A stretch of DNA of 64,000 bases, taken from assembly GCF_017792025.1 (NCBI RefSeq), contig NZ_CP046956.1, forward strand, positions 3,658,001-3,722,000, written 5' to 3'. The stretch's first letter is position 1. Every line of letters starts with the position of its first letter. Below the pieces are notes generated by a model. It was not told where the DNA came from. It saw only the letters and a program-made list of their open reading frames with translations, and did no database searches. Shown in pieces: positions 53,493 through 61,001 of this stretch. This DNA is from Sediminibacillus dalangtanensis. GTDB taxonomy: Bacteria; Bacillota; Bacilli; Bacillales; Amphibacillaceae. The position numbers and the translations under genes are program-made.

Positions 53493-54716
53493 TTACGAAG
53501 CAGTTTCCAAATTCATTGACGGTCCGAAAAATTCGAAATGGATGCGATTTTCAGGGACTTCCCATTCCAGCAGAAATTGATTGATTGCTGACATAAATGG
53601 AACAGGGCCGCAGAAATAAAAATCAGCTTGATTGGTGCCAAGAACTTCTTTCAGCCATGGCAATGTAACATAACCTTCTTTGTCAAAGTTTCCGGCTGCT
53701 TTGTCTGCTTCCGTCGGATCACTGTACACGACATAGCTGGTGATATCTCCATTCGTTCTTGCCAGCTCCTTCACTTGTTCGTCCAGAGCATGTACTTTTC
53801 CATTTTGGGCGGCATGAATGAAAGTGACTTTACGTCCGGGCTGTTGATCCACAATTGTCCGTAGCATACTCATCATTGGCGTCAATCCAACTCCCCCGCT
53901 CAAGAGCACGACCGGTCTGTTACTATCCAGGTCGAGCGTGAAATCGCCAGCGGGTGCACTAACCTCCATGGTGTCCTCTTCTTTCACATGACCATGAAGG
54001 TGGTTGGAGATTTTTCCATCGGGATTATTTTGTCCTTTTTCCCGTTTCACACTGATCCGGTAATACGGTTTTCCCGGCGCATCGGAAAGACTGTATTGGC
54101 GGATTTGCGTGTACGGTTCCCCCTCGATCTTCACTTTCACAGAAAGATACTGTCCTGGTAAGTAATCGGCCAGTTTGCCGCCATCTGCAGGAACGAGATA
54201 GAATGACGTAATAACATCACTTTCTTTCACCTTTTTGTCTACGATAAACGGACGGAAGTCTTTCCAGCCGCCCTCTTTTTCGGCTGCTTCCTGATACATT
54301 TCTTTTTCTACTTGAATGAACACATCAGCAATGACACCGTATGCCTCTCCCCAAGCCTCAATGATTTCATCTGTAGCCTGGTCTCCCAGCACTTCTTTTA
54401 TAGCCAGGAGTAAATTCTCTCCTACAATAGGATAATGCTCCGGCTTGATACCGAGACTCCGGTGCTTGTGCGCTATTTGCTTCACAACCGGCAAAATCGT
54501 CTCAAGCTGGTCGATATGAGCCGCAGCAGCGTAAACAGCGTTGGCTAGCGCCTGTTGTTGTCTGCCCTTCTTTTGATTGGCATGGTTAAAAATATTCAAT
54601 AGTTCCGGATGATTTTCAAATAAACGTTGATAGAAGCGGGTTGTAATCGTCGTACCATGTTCTTCTAAAACAGGCACTGTAGATTTTACAATTTCAATCG
54701 TTTTTTGAGTTAACAT
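53493..54716 (-). CDS. hmp: Flavohemoglobin (nitric oxide dioxygenase)
   Basis: Detoxifies nitric oxide to nitrate with O2 and NAD(P)H; about 407 residues. The N-terminal globin has Tyr29 at position B10 (TRFYQRLF) and proximal His85 (IAHKHRSLG), matching E. coli Hmp numbering from the ATG at 54716. The reductase part binds FAD at RQYSLSDAPG and NAD(P)H at LLSGGVGLTPMMSML, ending in FEFFGPS. GGAGGT precedes this ATG, while the upstream frame overlaps the operator. An NsrR box and divergent nsrR show nitric-oxide control. Confidence 0.96.
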   Translation of the reverse strand: MLTQKTIEIVKSTVPVLEEHGTTITTRFYQRLFENHPELLNIFNHANQKKGRQQQALANAVYAAAAHIDQLETILPVVKQIAHKHRSLGIKPEHYPIVGENLLLAIKEVLGDQATDEIIEAWGEAYGVIADVFIQVEKEMYQEAAEKEGGWKDFRPFIVDKKVKESDVITSFYLVPADGGKLADYLPGQYLSVKVKIEGEPYTQIRQYSLSDAPGKPYYRISVKREKGQNNPDGKISNHLHGHVKEEDTMEVSAPAGDFTLDLDSNRPVVLLSGGVGLTPMMSMLRTIVDQQPGRKVTFIHAAQNGKVHALDEQVKELARTNGDITSYVVYSDPTEADKAAGNFDKEGYVTLPWLKEVLGTNQADFYFCGPVPFMSAINQFLLEWEVPENRIHFEFFGPSMNLETAS

Positions 54717-54732
54717 AGGATTACCTCCAGTT

Positions 54733-54757
54733 AAAGATGTATTATGTATACATCTTT
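54733..54757. promoter_or_regulatory. NsrR operator upstream of hmp
   Basis: A perfect 10-5-10 inverted repeat with arms AAAGATGTAT and ATACATCTTT. Its core AAGATG-N11-CATCTT equals the 23-bp NsrR consensus layout. It ends 17 bp before the hmp start, over the presumed -10 region. Confidence 0.88.
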
Positions 54758-54930
54758 TCACTATCCGACTATTAAAGCAATATTTGAAATACATGTTTTT
54801 GAATTTTGCCACATTCCATCCACAAATCGTTCAAATTACCGGTAAAGCAGGCGAAGGAAAAACGGCATGTTCTCTCCATCTAAAAAAATATGGTACACTT
54901 AACACATAATCAGAAAAGAGGAAGATTACT

Positions 54931-55374
54931 ATGAAATTGACACGTTTTACTGATTATTCGTTGCGAGTACTGATGTTTTTGGCCACCCGTCCGGAAGGTC
55001 AACTGGTCCAAATCAAAACGATTTCAGCTGTTTATAATATTTCGCATAACCATTTGATGAAGGTCATTTATGAACTTGGCAAATTAGGATATATAGAGAC
55101 AGTAAGAGGACGTAATGGAGGTCTGCGTCTTGCAAAAGACCCACACACCATTTCGATAGGAGAAGTAGTGCGTCAAACAGAGGAAGATTTCTTTGTCGTC
55201 GAATGTTTTGATCCCTCCAAGAAGGATACTTGCTTGATCAGCGACGCCTGCCGTTTGCAGGGTGTGCTCGGCAAAGCACTGCATGCATTCCTGGAAACAC
55301 TTGACCAATATTCTCTCGGCGATTTGATCATCAACAAAGATCAGCTACAGGCTCTGATGAAGGAAGTTACGTAG
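54931..55374 (+). CDS. nsrR: Rrf2-family nitric-oxide-sensing repressor NsrR
   Basis: Iron-sulfur repressor of 147 residues released from DNA when NO damages its cluster. The N-terminus MKLTRFTDYSLRVLMFLATR supplies the winged helix (and Asp8, a known cluster ligand region). The recognition part is NISHNHLMKVIYELGKLGYI. Cluster Cys are 92, 101 and 107 (ECFD...TCLISDAC), the NsrR spacing rather than that of IscR. It is divergent from hmp, whose promoter holds the operator. A terminator follows the stop by 3 bp. Confidence 0.94.
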   Translation: MKLTRFTDYSLRVLMFLATRPEGQLVQIKTISAVYNISHNHLMKVIYELGKLGYIETVRGRNGGLRLAKDPHTISIGEVVRQTEEDFFVVECFDPSKKDTCLISDACRLQGVLGKALHAFLETLDQYSLGDLIINKDQLQALMKEVT

Positions 55375-55377
55375 AGA

Positions 55378-55418
55378 AAGCCCCGAATCGTTAAATAACG
55401 GTTTCCGGGGCTTTTTTT
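55378..55418 (+). terminator. Terminator of nsrR
   Basis: AAAGCCCCG and CGGGGCTTT enclose an inner AACGG/CCGTT-like pairing and are followed by seven Ts. Confidence 0.9.
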
Positions 55419-55467
55419 GTAAGCTCGTTTGCCTTACACTCCATTCCTGCGACTTATGGTTTCCTGT

Positions 55468-55498
55468 AAAAAAAATAACCGCCTTAGCAAAAGGCGGT
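55468..55498 (-). terminator. Terminator of the BCCT transporter gene
   Basis: On the minus strand CCGCCTTT pairs with AAGGCGG across a short loop and is followed by TTATTTTTTTT. Confidence 0.85.
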
Positions 55499-55514
55499 CC
55501 ATAAAATAAACATA

Positions 55515-57110
55515 TTAATCTTCGACTAAATCCTTATCAGCTGTCTCTTCTTCCCGGACAGGCTGACTTGCTTTCGCAGGAAAGATTTGCTGTTCTTTCC
55601 CTAAAATGCGCGCCACTTTGATTGCATCCCACAATGTCGGAAGCATCAGCAAGGATACCGGCACCGCTGTCACGACAATAGAATTTTGGATAGCCGTGAT
55701 ACTTCCCGGATCAATTGCTAATAAAATGATCGATAGCACTCCGAATAGCAGCACCCAGAATACACGAATCCATTTTTGCGGGTGATCGTTACCGGTTAAT
55801 GTGACCGCAACGGTATAGGAAATCGAATCGACCGTCGTTGCCACAAACACAAGGGTGACAATCAAGAAGCCTATTGCCAATAGTAATCCAAGCGGCATCT
55901 GATCCATGATTGCCATCACTGCGGCAGGCATGCCACCTTCGCTCAATGGATCGGAAATGACTCCCGGATTGGTTAATTCAGCATTGATTCCGCTACCACC
56001 GACAACGGTGAACCAAAAATTACTAATCAACGGCGCTACAATGGCGACTGCGATGATCAATTCCCTAATAGTCCTTCCCCGGGAAATTCTGCTGATAAAG
56101 ATAGCCATCATCGGGCCATACCCCAAAAACCAGCCCCAGAAAAATACCGTCCAGGCACCAAGCCAGGCTTGATCTCCCTGATAGGTCGACATCGTCAGCA
56201 TATTTTGCAAATGGAATCCTTCTGCCGAAATAAACTTATTGACAAGAAACATCGTAGGTCCTACAACCAGCATGAAAGCTGCAAGCACAACAGTCAAACT
56301 GACATTCATCCGGCTCAGGAATTGAATACCGCGATCAACACCTGTTGCAACTGAAATCGCTGCTATCACGACGAGAACGGAAATAACAATGATATTTGTT
56401 ACCAAGTTATTCGGCACTCCGAACAAGGAATGCAAACCATAGGTCAGCTGCATACCGAGAAAACCGATTGGTCCCATGGTACCGGCTGCAACCGCCACAA
56501 TCGAAACAATGTCGGCTACTGTGCCGACTACACTCTTTTGAAAGATTTTTTCACCAAACAGCGGGTAAAGCATCGCCCTCGGTTTCAACGGATAACCTTT
56601 ATGATAATGAGCATACATGAGAACGATGGTTGCCAGAGTTCCCAAAATCGCCCAAGCCATAAAACCCCAATGCATGAAACTTTGTGCTAATGCAGGGTCG
56701 ATACCTGCCATGGTCGAGGAGTTGTCTTCAAACAACGGGGGATTCGTAATAAAGTGATACATCGGTTCAGAAGCCGCCCAAAACACACCTCCACTGGCCA
56801 TTAATGTACATAAAATCATGGCAATCCAGCGGAAATAACTATTTTCCGGCTTCGCTTTATTACCTAACCTTACCTTTCCATACTTGGAAACGGCCAAGCC
56901 TAAGCCAATAAGCAAATTCGCTAACAGCAGCAGCTGCCAGTAAGAACCGAAATATTTGGCAGAAACGTTGAAGGATGCTGTAATCCAGCCCCCAACCATA
57001 TCTAAATTCATCAGTGATAAAAGGACAAATAAAAGTAGCAGTCCTCCACTTACGATAAAAACGGGATTGTCCGTTTTGTTATTCAAACTTGTTTTTTTAT
57101 CTTGTCGCAC
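55515..57110 (-). CDS. BCCT-family betaine/carnitine/choline transporter
   Basis: Sodium-coupled uptake of quaternary ammonium osmolytes; 531 residues, about 12 membrane segments. The family signature appears as GAWTVFFWGWFLGYGPMMA near residue 325 (WxWF rather than the commoner WxWW), after GVDRGIQFLSRMNV. The long second-helix region MILCTLMASGGVFWAASEPM is typical. The start is GTG at 57110, six bases after AGGAGG. The C-terminus is acidic (REEETADKDLVED), as in osmotically activated members. With the orphan OpuAC-like receptor it points to osmoprotectant use. Confidence 0.92.
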   Translation of the reverse strand: MRQDKKTSLNNKTDNPVFIVSGGLLLLFVLLSLMNLDMVGGWITASFNVSAKYFGSYWQLLLLANLLIGLGLAVSKYGKVRLGNKAKPENSYFRWIAMILCTLMASGGVFWAASEPMYHFITNPPLFEDNSSTMAGIDPALAQSFMHWGFMAWAILGTLATIVLMYAHYHKGYPLKPRAMLYPLFGEKIFQKSVVGTVADIVSIVAVAAGTMGPIGFLGMQLTYGLHSLFGVPNNLVTNIIVISVLVVIAAISVATGVDRGIQFLSRMNVSLTVVLAAFMLVVGPTMFLVNKFISAEGFHLQNMLTMSTYQGDQAWLGAWTVFFWGWFLGYGPMMAIFISRISRGRTIRELIIAVAIVAPLISNFWFTVVGGSGINAELTNPGVISDPLSEGGMPAAVMAIMDQMPLGLLLAIGFLIVTLVFVATTVDSISYTVAVTLTGNDHPQKWIRVFWVLLFGVLSIILLAIDPGSITAIQNSIVVTAVPVSLLMLPTLWDAIKVARILGKEQQIFPAKASQPVREEETADKDLVED

Positions 57111-57455
57111 TTTTTTCCTCCTGAAAGTTAAGGAGCAAGTGCCTACAATAACGCTTCCCTCTCTCTATCTGTCATCATTGCAGACCATTGGATGGGAAAT
57201 TATTCTGCTATAGAATTTATGATCATACCATTTAAAAATCGAATAATTTTCAAGTCCGAAAACCATCGGCTTGCTCTCTGAATTTTTTGCTGTGTCTAAA
57301 GTGTCTTTTTCATTCGATTTTTACTGCTAAAGGAAAACGGTCCACGTCCTTTCTTAGTTTGCCAAAGATATTAAATATTATAGGGTTTCTTTCAAACATT
57401 CGTCAAATATAATAAACAGGACAAAGGCGCAAGCGCCTGTTTAAAGGAGTACAGG
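57111..57455. other. Intergenic region upstream of the BCCT gene
   Basis: AT-rich, with no gene visible. The BCCT promoter should lie in the first 150 bp. Near the end AGGCGCAAGCGCCT (57424-57437) and CCTG..CAGG pairs lead into the family C repeat. Confidence 0.4.
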
Positions 57456-57655
57456 CTAGAGCCGCCACGTCCTGTGGCAACGCCTGCATGACCCACATCG
57501 TCGGGGCCTCCGACAAGCTTAAGAACAGCCTCGGCGTGGCGCTTTTTGCCACACAGAGGGTGGGCTTAAGACCTCGAGGGGGTAGGCGCTGGAGCTGGAC
57601 GTGGCTGGTTCAGCCAATAATTTTCCACAGACAGTCAAATTTATCATTTCCTATA
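57456..57655. repeat. Family C intergenic repeat, copy 2 (complete)
   Basis: A 200-bp copy of the repeat at 32383. Outer arms GCCACGTCC and GGACGTGGC pair perfectly, GGCTGGTTCAGCC forms a small hairpin, and the segment absent from copy 1 contains GTGGCGCTTTTTGCCAC. A separate hairpin with a T-poor tail follows at 57662. No reading frame. Confidence 0.9.
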
Positions 57656-57661
57656 CAGGAC

Positions 57662-57698
57662 AAAAGGGGTTATCCGAGAAACGATGGATAACCCCTTT
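57662..57698. terminator. Orphan hairpin AAAGGGGTTATCC/GGATAACCCCTTT
   Basis: A perfect 13-bp stem with a 10-base loop (57663-57698). No gene ends nearby on either strand. It may be part of the repeat, or the end of an unseen small RNA. The following 250 bp before the ATP-grasp stop contain no recognised gene. Confidence 0.55.
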
Positions 57699-57954
57699 CA
57701 GATTCTAGAGAAACCGTGATCTTTCTTATCCCTCTAAGGCCCCGAGAATAAATTTGTGAAGCTAAATGTTCTTATGAAAATTGAAAGACAGGATTATTTT
57801 GGGTCTTTAAAGATTATTCATCCTGGCAAAATTTCTCAAATCAGAATGGATGAGCCGTAGCATTCAGCCAAAGCCTTCTCCCGCCTGTTTATAATCATAA
57901 AGATAGATGCAAGAAAACACCCCTGGGTGGAATATAACCAATTCATGCTGCTAT

Positions 57955-58914
57955 TTAGATAGAAACAGCGTTTTTCTGTTGCACTGCTTCCAACTCCCGC
58001 TTCAAAAACCTTGCCATTTCCAGCATGCCATACTTGTCTGCTTTGGCTTCTGCTTCGGAATTATAATTGGTGTTTGTATTGACGTCATAAGTGAAAAGCT
58101 CTCCATCTTGATTGAAAATGAACTCAATCCCTGCCACCCGGATACCATTGTCCGCCAGGAATTGTTCATACTTTTCAATAATCGGCTCGTTGAAATTCTC
58201 CACAATGCGGAACTTTGATTGATCCTCCGGTTGTTCTCCCACTGGGCAGAACAAGTCATCGATTGTGCAGGCATCTGCAGGACATAATTCGAATCCTTCC
58301 GACGTATCGACCTGAACAGCGTATAGAAACTTTCCGTCGATGAATTCACAGCGGGTAATATATGGCTCGGGTGCCTGTATATATTCCTGAACAAGGGTGA
58401 TGCCATCGACCGGCTCATCAAAATCGGGGCCATCCAAGTACTCCTTCAATCCGTCGATGGTATGGAACAACTGAACTCCCAACCCTTTTCCTGCCCTGTT
58501 GTGTTTCGTGATGAATGATGCTGCATTGAGTTTTTCAGCCGCATCCACAATCTGCTCCTTGCCGACAGCTGCCAGCGTTTTCGGAGTACGGATTCCCGCT
58601 TCATTCAACGCCATATACTGATTGACCTTGCTCAATTCAAGTCGAAGTGCACTGCTGCCATTGATCACCGTGCGCCCGTGTCGCTCCAGCCATGCTAAAA
58701 CCGCCTCCGTCAATTCAGGGGCATATCGATGATCTCTTGTATGGGATGAAGCACTAATCCGGCTATAAAAGATCCCTTCGGGTGGTTCTTCTGTTAAATC
58801 GACCATCCCCTGGTCTAAAAACCATTCTTCATAAGGAACCTCCAGCTCCTCCAATCGTTTGGTCAGGTGTTCGGTCCACTCACTGTTTTCATGGATTACA
58901 TATACTTTGCTCAT
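57955..58914 (-). CDS. ATP-grasp (RimK-like) carboxylate-amine ligase
   Basis: A 319-residue ATP-grasp enzyme of the glutamate-ligase type, joining a carboxylate to an amine through an acyl-phosphate. ATP-binding elements are SFITKHNRAGKGLGVQLF (Lys and Gly-rich loop, about residues 142-159) and LVQEYIQAPEPYITR. The Mg-binding Glu/Asn region is VAGIEFIFNQDGELFTYDVN near 275-294, ending in TNTNYN. Both partners are unknown. It begins at ATG 58914, 61 bp after the LLM monooxygenase, with no terminator between, so it is in the same SAM-riboswitch unit. A role in making or releasing a sulfur compound is inference. Confidence 0.85.
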   Translation of the reverse strand: MSKVYVIHENSEWTEHLTKRLEELEVPYEEWFLDQGMVDLTEEPPEGIFYSRISASSHTRDHRYAPELTEAVLAWLERHGRTVINGSSALRLELSKVNQYMALNEAGIRTPKTLAAVGKEQIVDAAEKLNAASFITKHNRAGKGLGVQLFHTIDGLKEYLDGPDFDEPVDGITLVQEYIQAPEPYITRCEFIDGKFLYAVQVDTSEGFELCPADACTIDDLFCPVGEQPEDQSKFRIVENFNEPIIEKYEQFLADNGIRVAGIEFIFNQDGELFTYDVNTNTNYNSEAEAKADKYGMLEMARFLKRELEAVQQKNAVSI

Positions 58915-58953
58915 TCTGCCGTCTCCTCTCCTTGGTGTGGTTTCGTTTCAAGT

Positions 58954-58999
58954 TATTTAAATAACTGGCGTCTTTTTATTTAAATAACTGGCGTCTTTT
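58954..58999. repeat. Exact tandem duplication of 23 bp at the LLM gene end
   Basis: TATTTAAATAACTGGCGTCT plus TTT occurs twice head to tail (58954-58976 and 58977-58999). The inner copy encodes the last residues RRQLFK and the stop of the LLM gene; the other lies after the stop. It is a recent slippage-type duplication that left the protein intact. Confidence 0.9.
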
Positions 59000-60025
59000 T
59001 TCCTCCACAAGCGGCATCACTTGTTCTGAAAAACGTTTCATCTCTTCAAGTTGCGGGGAAAACTGCAATAACAGTAAATCCAATCCTGCTTCTTCATATG
59101 CCGCGATCCGTTCCGCAATTTGTTCCGGTGTACCAATTAAATTTGGACGAAGACCCCGATTCGAAACCGAGTAATCGTTCCGTTTCACCTGCTGCTCCAG
59201 CTGTGACTTGCTGATAAAATCCTGGTAACCGGCATATCCAGCCGTATCCTTCACATCGGTAATTCGTCTCCATTCTTCCAGTGCTTCTTCCTCAGTGTCT
59301 CGGCAAATTACATAAGCCGCCATACCAAACGAGTGGAATGCTGGCTGGCCGGCTTCTTCCCGCCGAACCTTCATTTCCGCTATCTTGCTTGCAATTTCAT
59401 CGACCGTGCCTCCGTGCATGACATAAGCGTCACAGGAATCGACAATCGCCTGTTTGCCACGGTCGCTTTCGCCTCCCGCATACACAGTCGGATAAGGTTT
59501 TTGAACCGGCTTGGGAGCCAGCTTGGCATTGTTCACTTCATAATAGTTGCCATGGTAAGAGAATGTCTCTTCCTGCCACATCCCTTTTAACACATCCAGA
59601 AATTCTTCTGTCCGGTCATACCGCTCATCGTGAGCGGTAAACGCTCCACCATATTGTTTCGCTTCTTCTTCCCACCACGCTGAGACAACGTTCAGTGTGA
59701 ACCGGCCGTTACTGATATGATCAATGTTCGCTGCCATTTTTGCTGCTACAGCAGGATTGTGGAACCCGGGACGTACCGCGGTCATGATTTCAATTTTTTC
59801 CGTCACTGCTGCCAGTCCGGCTGCTGTCGACCATGCTTCCAGGGAATCGGCATCGATTCCTTTTATGTCGTTTAAATATAACTCAGCAATCAGCGTGGTA
59901 TCATAGCCCCATTTTTCTGCTGACTGAATCACTTGTTTGGCATAATCAAAGGTTGGGGGCATCTGTTCATCCTCTACGTTTCGCAACCATCCGCCGAAAA
60001 TCGGCAGCCAAAATCCATACTTCAT
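58976..60025 (-). CDS. LLM-class flavin-dependent monooxygenase (SsuD/SfnG-like)
   Basis: FMNH2-dependent two-component monooxygenase of 349 residues, luciferase-like TIM barrel. It has MKYGFWLPIFGGWLRNVEDE, the FMN region GYDTTLIAELYLND, AVRPGFHNPAVAAKMAA, the Trp-rich NVVSAWWEEEAKQYGG and the typical C-terminal RPNLIGTPEQIAERIAAYEE. Relatives cleave the C-S bond of alkanesulfonates or dimethyl sulfone to free sulfite or sulfinate. A SAM riboswitch in the leader argues strongly for a sulfur role. No flavin reductase gene is adjacent. The exact substrate is open. Confidence 0.9.
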   Translation of the reverse strand: MKYGFWLPIFGGWLRNVEDEQMPPTFDYAKQVIQSAEKWGYDTTLIAELYLNDIKGIDADSLEAWSTAAGLAAVTEKIEIMTAVRPGFHNPAVAAKMAANIDHISNGRFTLNVVSAWWEEEAKQYGGAFTAHDERYDRTEEFLDVLKGMWQEETFSYHGNYYEVNNAKLAPKPVQKPYPTVYAGGESDRGKQAIVDSCDAYVMHGGTVDEIASKIAEMKVRREEAGQPAFHSFGMAAYVICRDTEEEALEEWRRITDVKDTAGYAGYQDFISKSQLEQQVKRNDYSVSNRGLRPNLIGTPEQIAERIAAYEEAGLDLLLLQFSPQLEEMKRFSEQVMPLVEEKRRQLFK

Positions 60026-60097
60026 GTTATCTCTCCCCTGCCTGAATACTAATGATTTTTTGTTTCCGAATAAGACCTTAGTCGAAACCGAGTGTTA

Positions 60098-60255
60098 TAA
60101 AAAAGCCTTCTCCCGGAGAGGAAGAAGGCTTTTTTGTCAATCTGCTTCTTATCTCTCAGAGTACATTTACTCTGCAGGATTTGGCACCTTCCTGAATTAT
60201 CAGTGGGTTGCCGGGCTTCATCGGGCCTTTCCCTCCGCCTCTCTTCATAAGAATC
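60098..60255 (-). ncRNA. SAM-I riboswitch (S-box)
   Basis: On the minus strand the leader reads TTCTTATGAAGAGAGGCGGA, then GGCCCGATGAAGCCCGGCAA, GGTGCCAAATCCTGC and the closing GAGATAAGAAG, the conserved S-box order of P1 to P4. A terminator AAAAAAGCCTTCT / AGAAGGCTTTTTT ends it at about 60136-60098. A -35 TTGCAA and -10 TAAGAT lie upstream near 60301-60272. High SAM should stop transcription of the LLM and ATP-grasp genes. Confidence 0.95.
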
Positions 60256-60414
60256 GTTATTCGGTTGAAGTAATCTTATCAAATAACTCGGGTTAATTGC
60301 AACTGGTTGATTTCCCTAATTACATTGATTTTGTTTTTCATAAAACCTATAAACTGTGAATTAACTTGAATGTGTCTTCCTGACATCCGGCCTTTATTTA
60401 GGTTGGAGAACAGC

Positions 60415-60530
60415 GCTGAGGAAATACCCTACGCTTTCCGCGGGCGGCTGGTGAGCTTCCTCGAGCTAACGCTCTGCGGGATCTCTCCGAGGCCTTTGCT
60501 CCCGCAGGAGTCTCCGGGTATTTCCTCAGC
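60415..60530 (-). repeat. Family B structured repeat, reverse orientation
   Basis: Perfect 15-bp arms GCTGAGGAAATACCC (60415-60429) and GGGTATTTCCTCAGC (60516-60530) enclose the family B core read in reverse (CGCTTTCCGCGGGC, CCCGCAGGAGTCTCC). The arms are unlike those of the copies at 53220 and 60727, though the core is shared. Confidence 0.85.
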
Positions 60531-60726
60531 TAGGAATAGCTTCCTGTTTTTAAGCGAGTATACTAGACATATTTTTCTTCATTCAATAGCATGAAACATC
60601 TTATCAAAAGACATTTCTAGGAAAACAAGCAGAAAGACCGAGAGAAGAGGAAAAGACGTACATATCCTCACAAGCGTTTTATTAAGAGGTTTAATGCCTG
60701 CGATAATCAGCAAACTTCTTAGCGCA
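60531..60726. other. Spacer between two family B elements
   Basis: AT-rich sequence with no gene or ribosome site seen. Together with the flanking repeats it makes up the 700-bp non-coding gap between the SAM-riboswitch unit and helD. Confidence 0.4.
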
Positions 60727-60840
60727 GGTAGCATACGAAGACTCCAGCGGGAACAGCGCGAGCTGAAGATCCACTTGGTAAAGCGGTTTTCTTTACCAAG
60801 TTAGCTGAAGCCGTGTCCGCGGAAAGCGAAGTATGCTACC
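60727..60840 (+). repeat. Family B structured repeat, forward orientation
   Basis: Perfect 10-bp arms GGTAGCATAC (60727-60736) and GTATGCTACC (60831-60840) enclose GAAGACTCCAGCGGGAACAG, CGCGAGCTGAAGATCC, an inner hairpin CTTGGTAAAG/CTTTACCAAG and GCTGAAGCCGTGTCCGCGG followed by AAAGCGAA. About 160 bp of unassigned sequence separate it from the helD stop. Confidence 0.88.
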
Positions 60841-61001
60841 GAAGCGGTGGGTAACACGCTTTTTGAATAGGCAACGGAGCTTCCCATTAAAGTTACTGCA
60901 TAGTTTCTATCAACTCTCAAGACGAAACAATAAAGTCTAGGAAAAGTGTGCTTGTTTTGGCTGACGCCCAATTCGGACGGAAATGGTTAGATTTCTCTTG
61001 C

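Noticed and set aside
60024..60296. Plus-strand 90-codon frame over the SAM riboswitch
   Set aside because: It is the complement of the conserved S-box and terminator and has no ribosome site.
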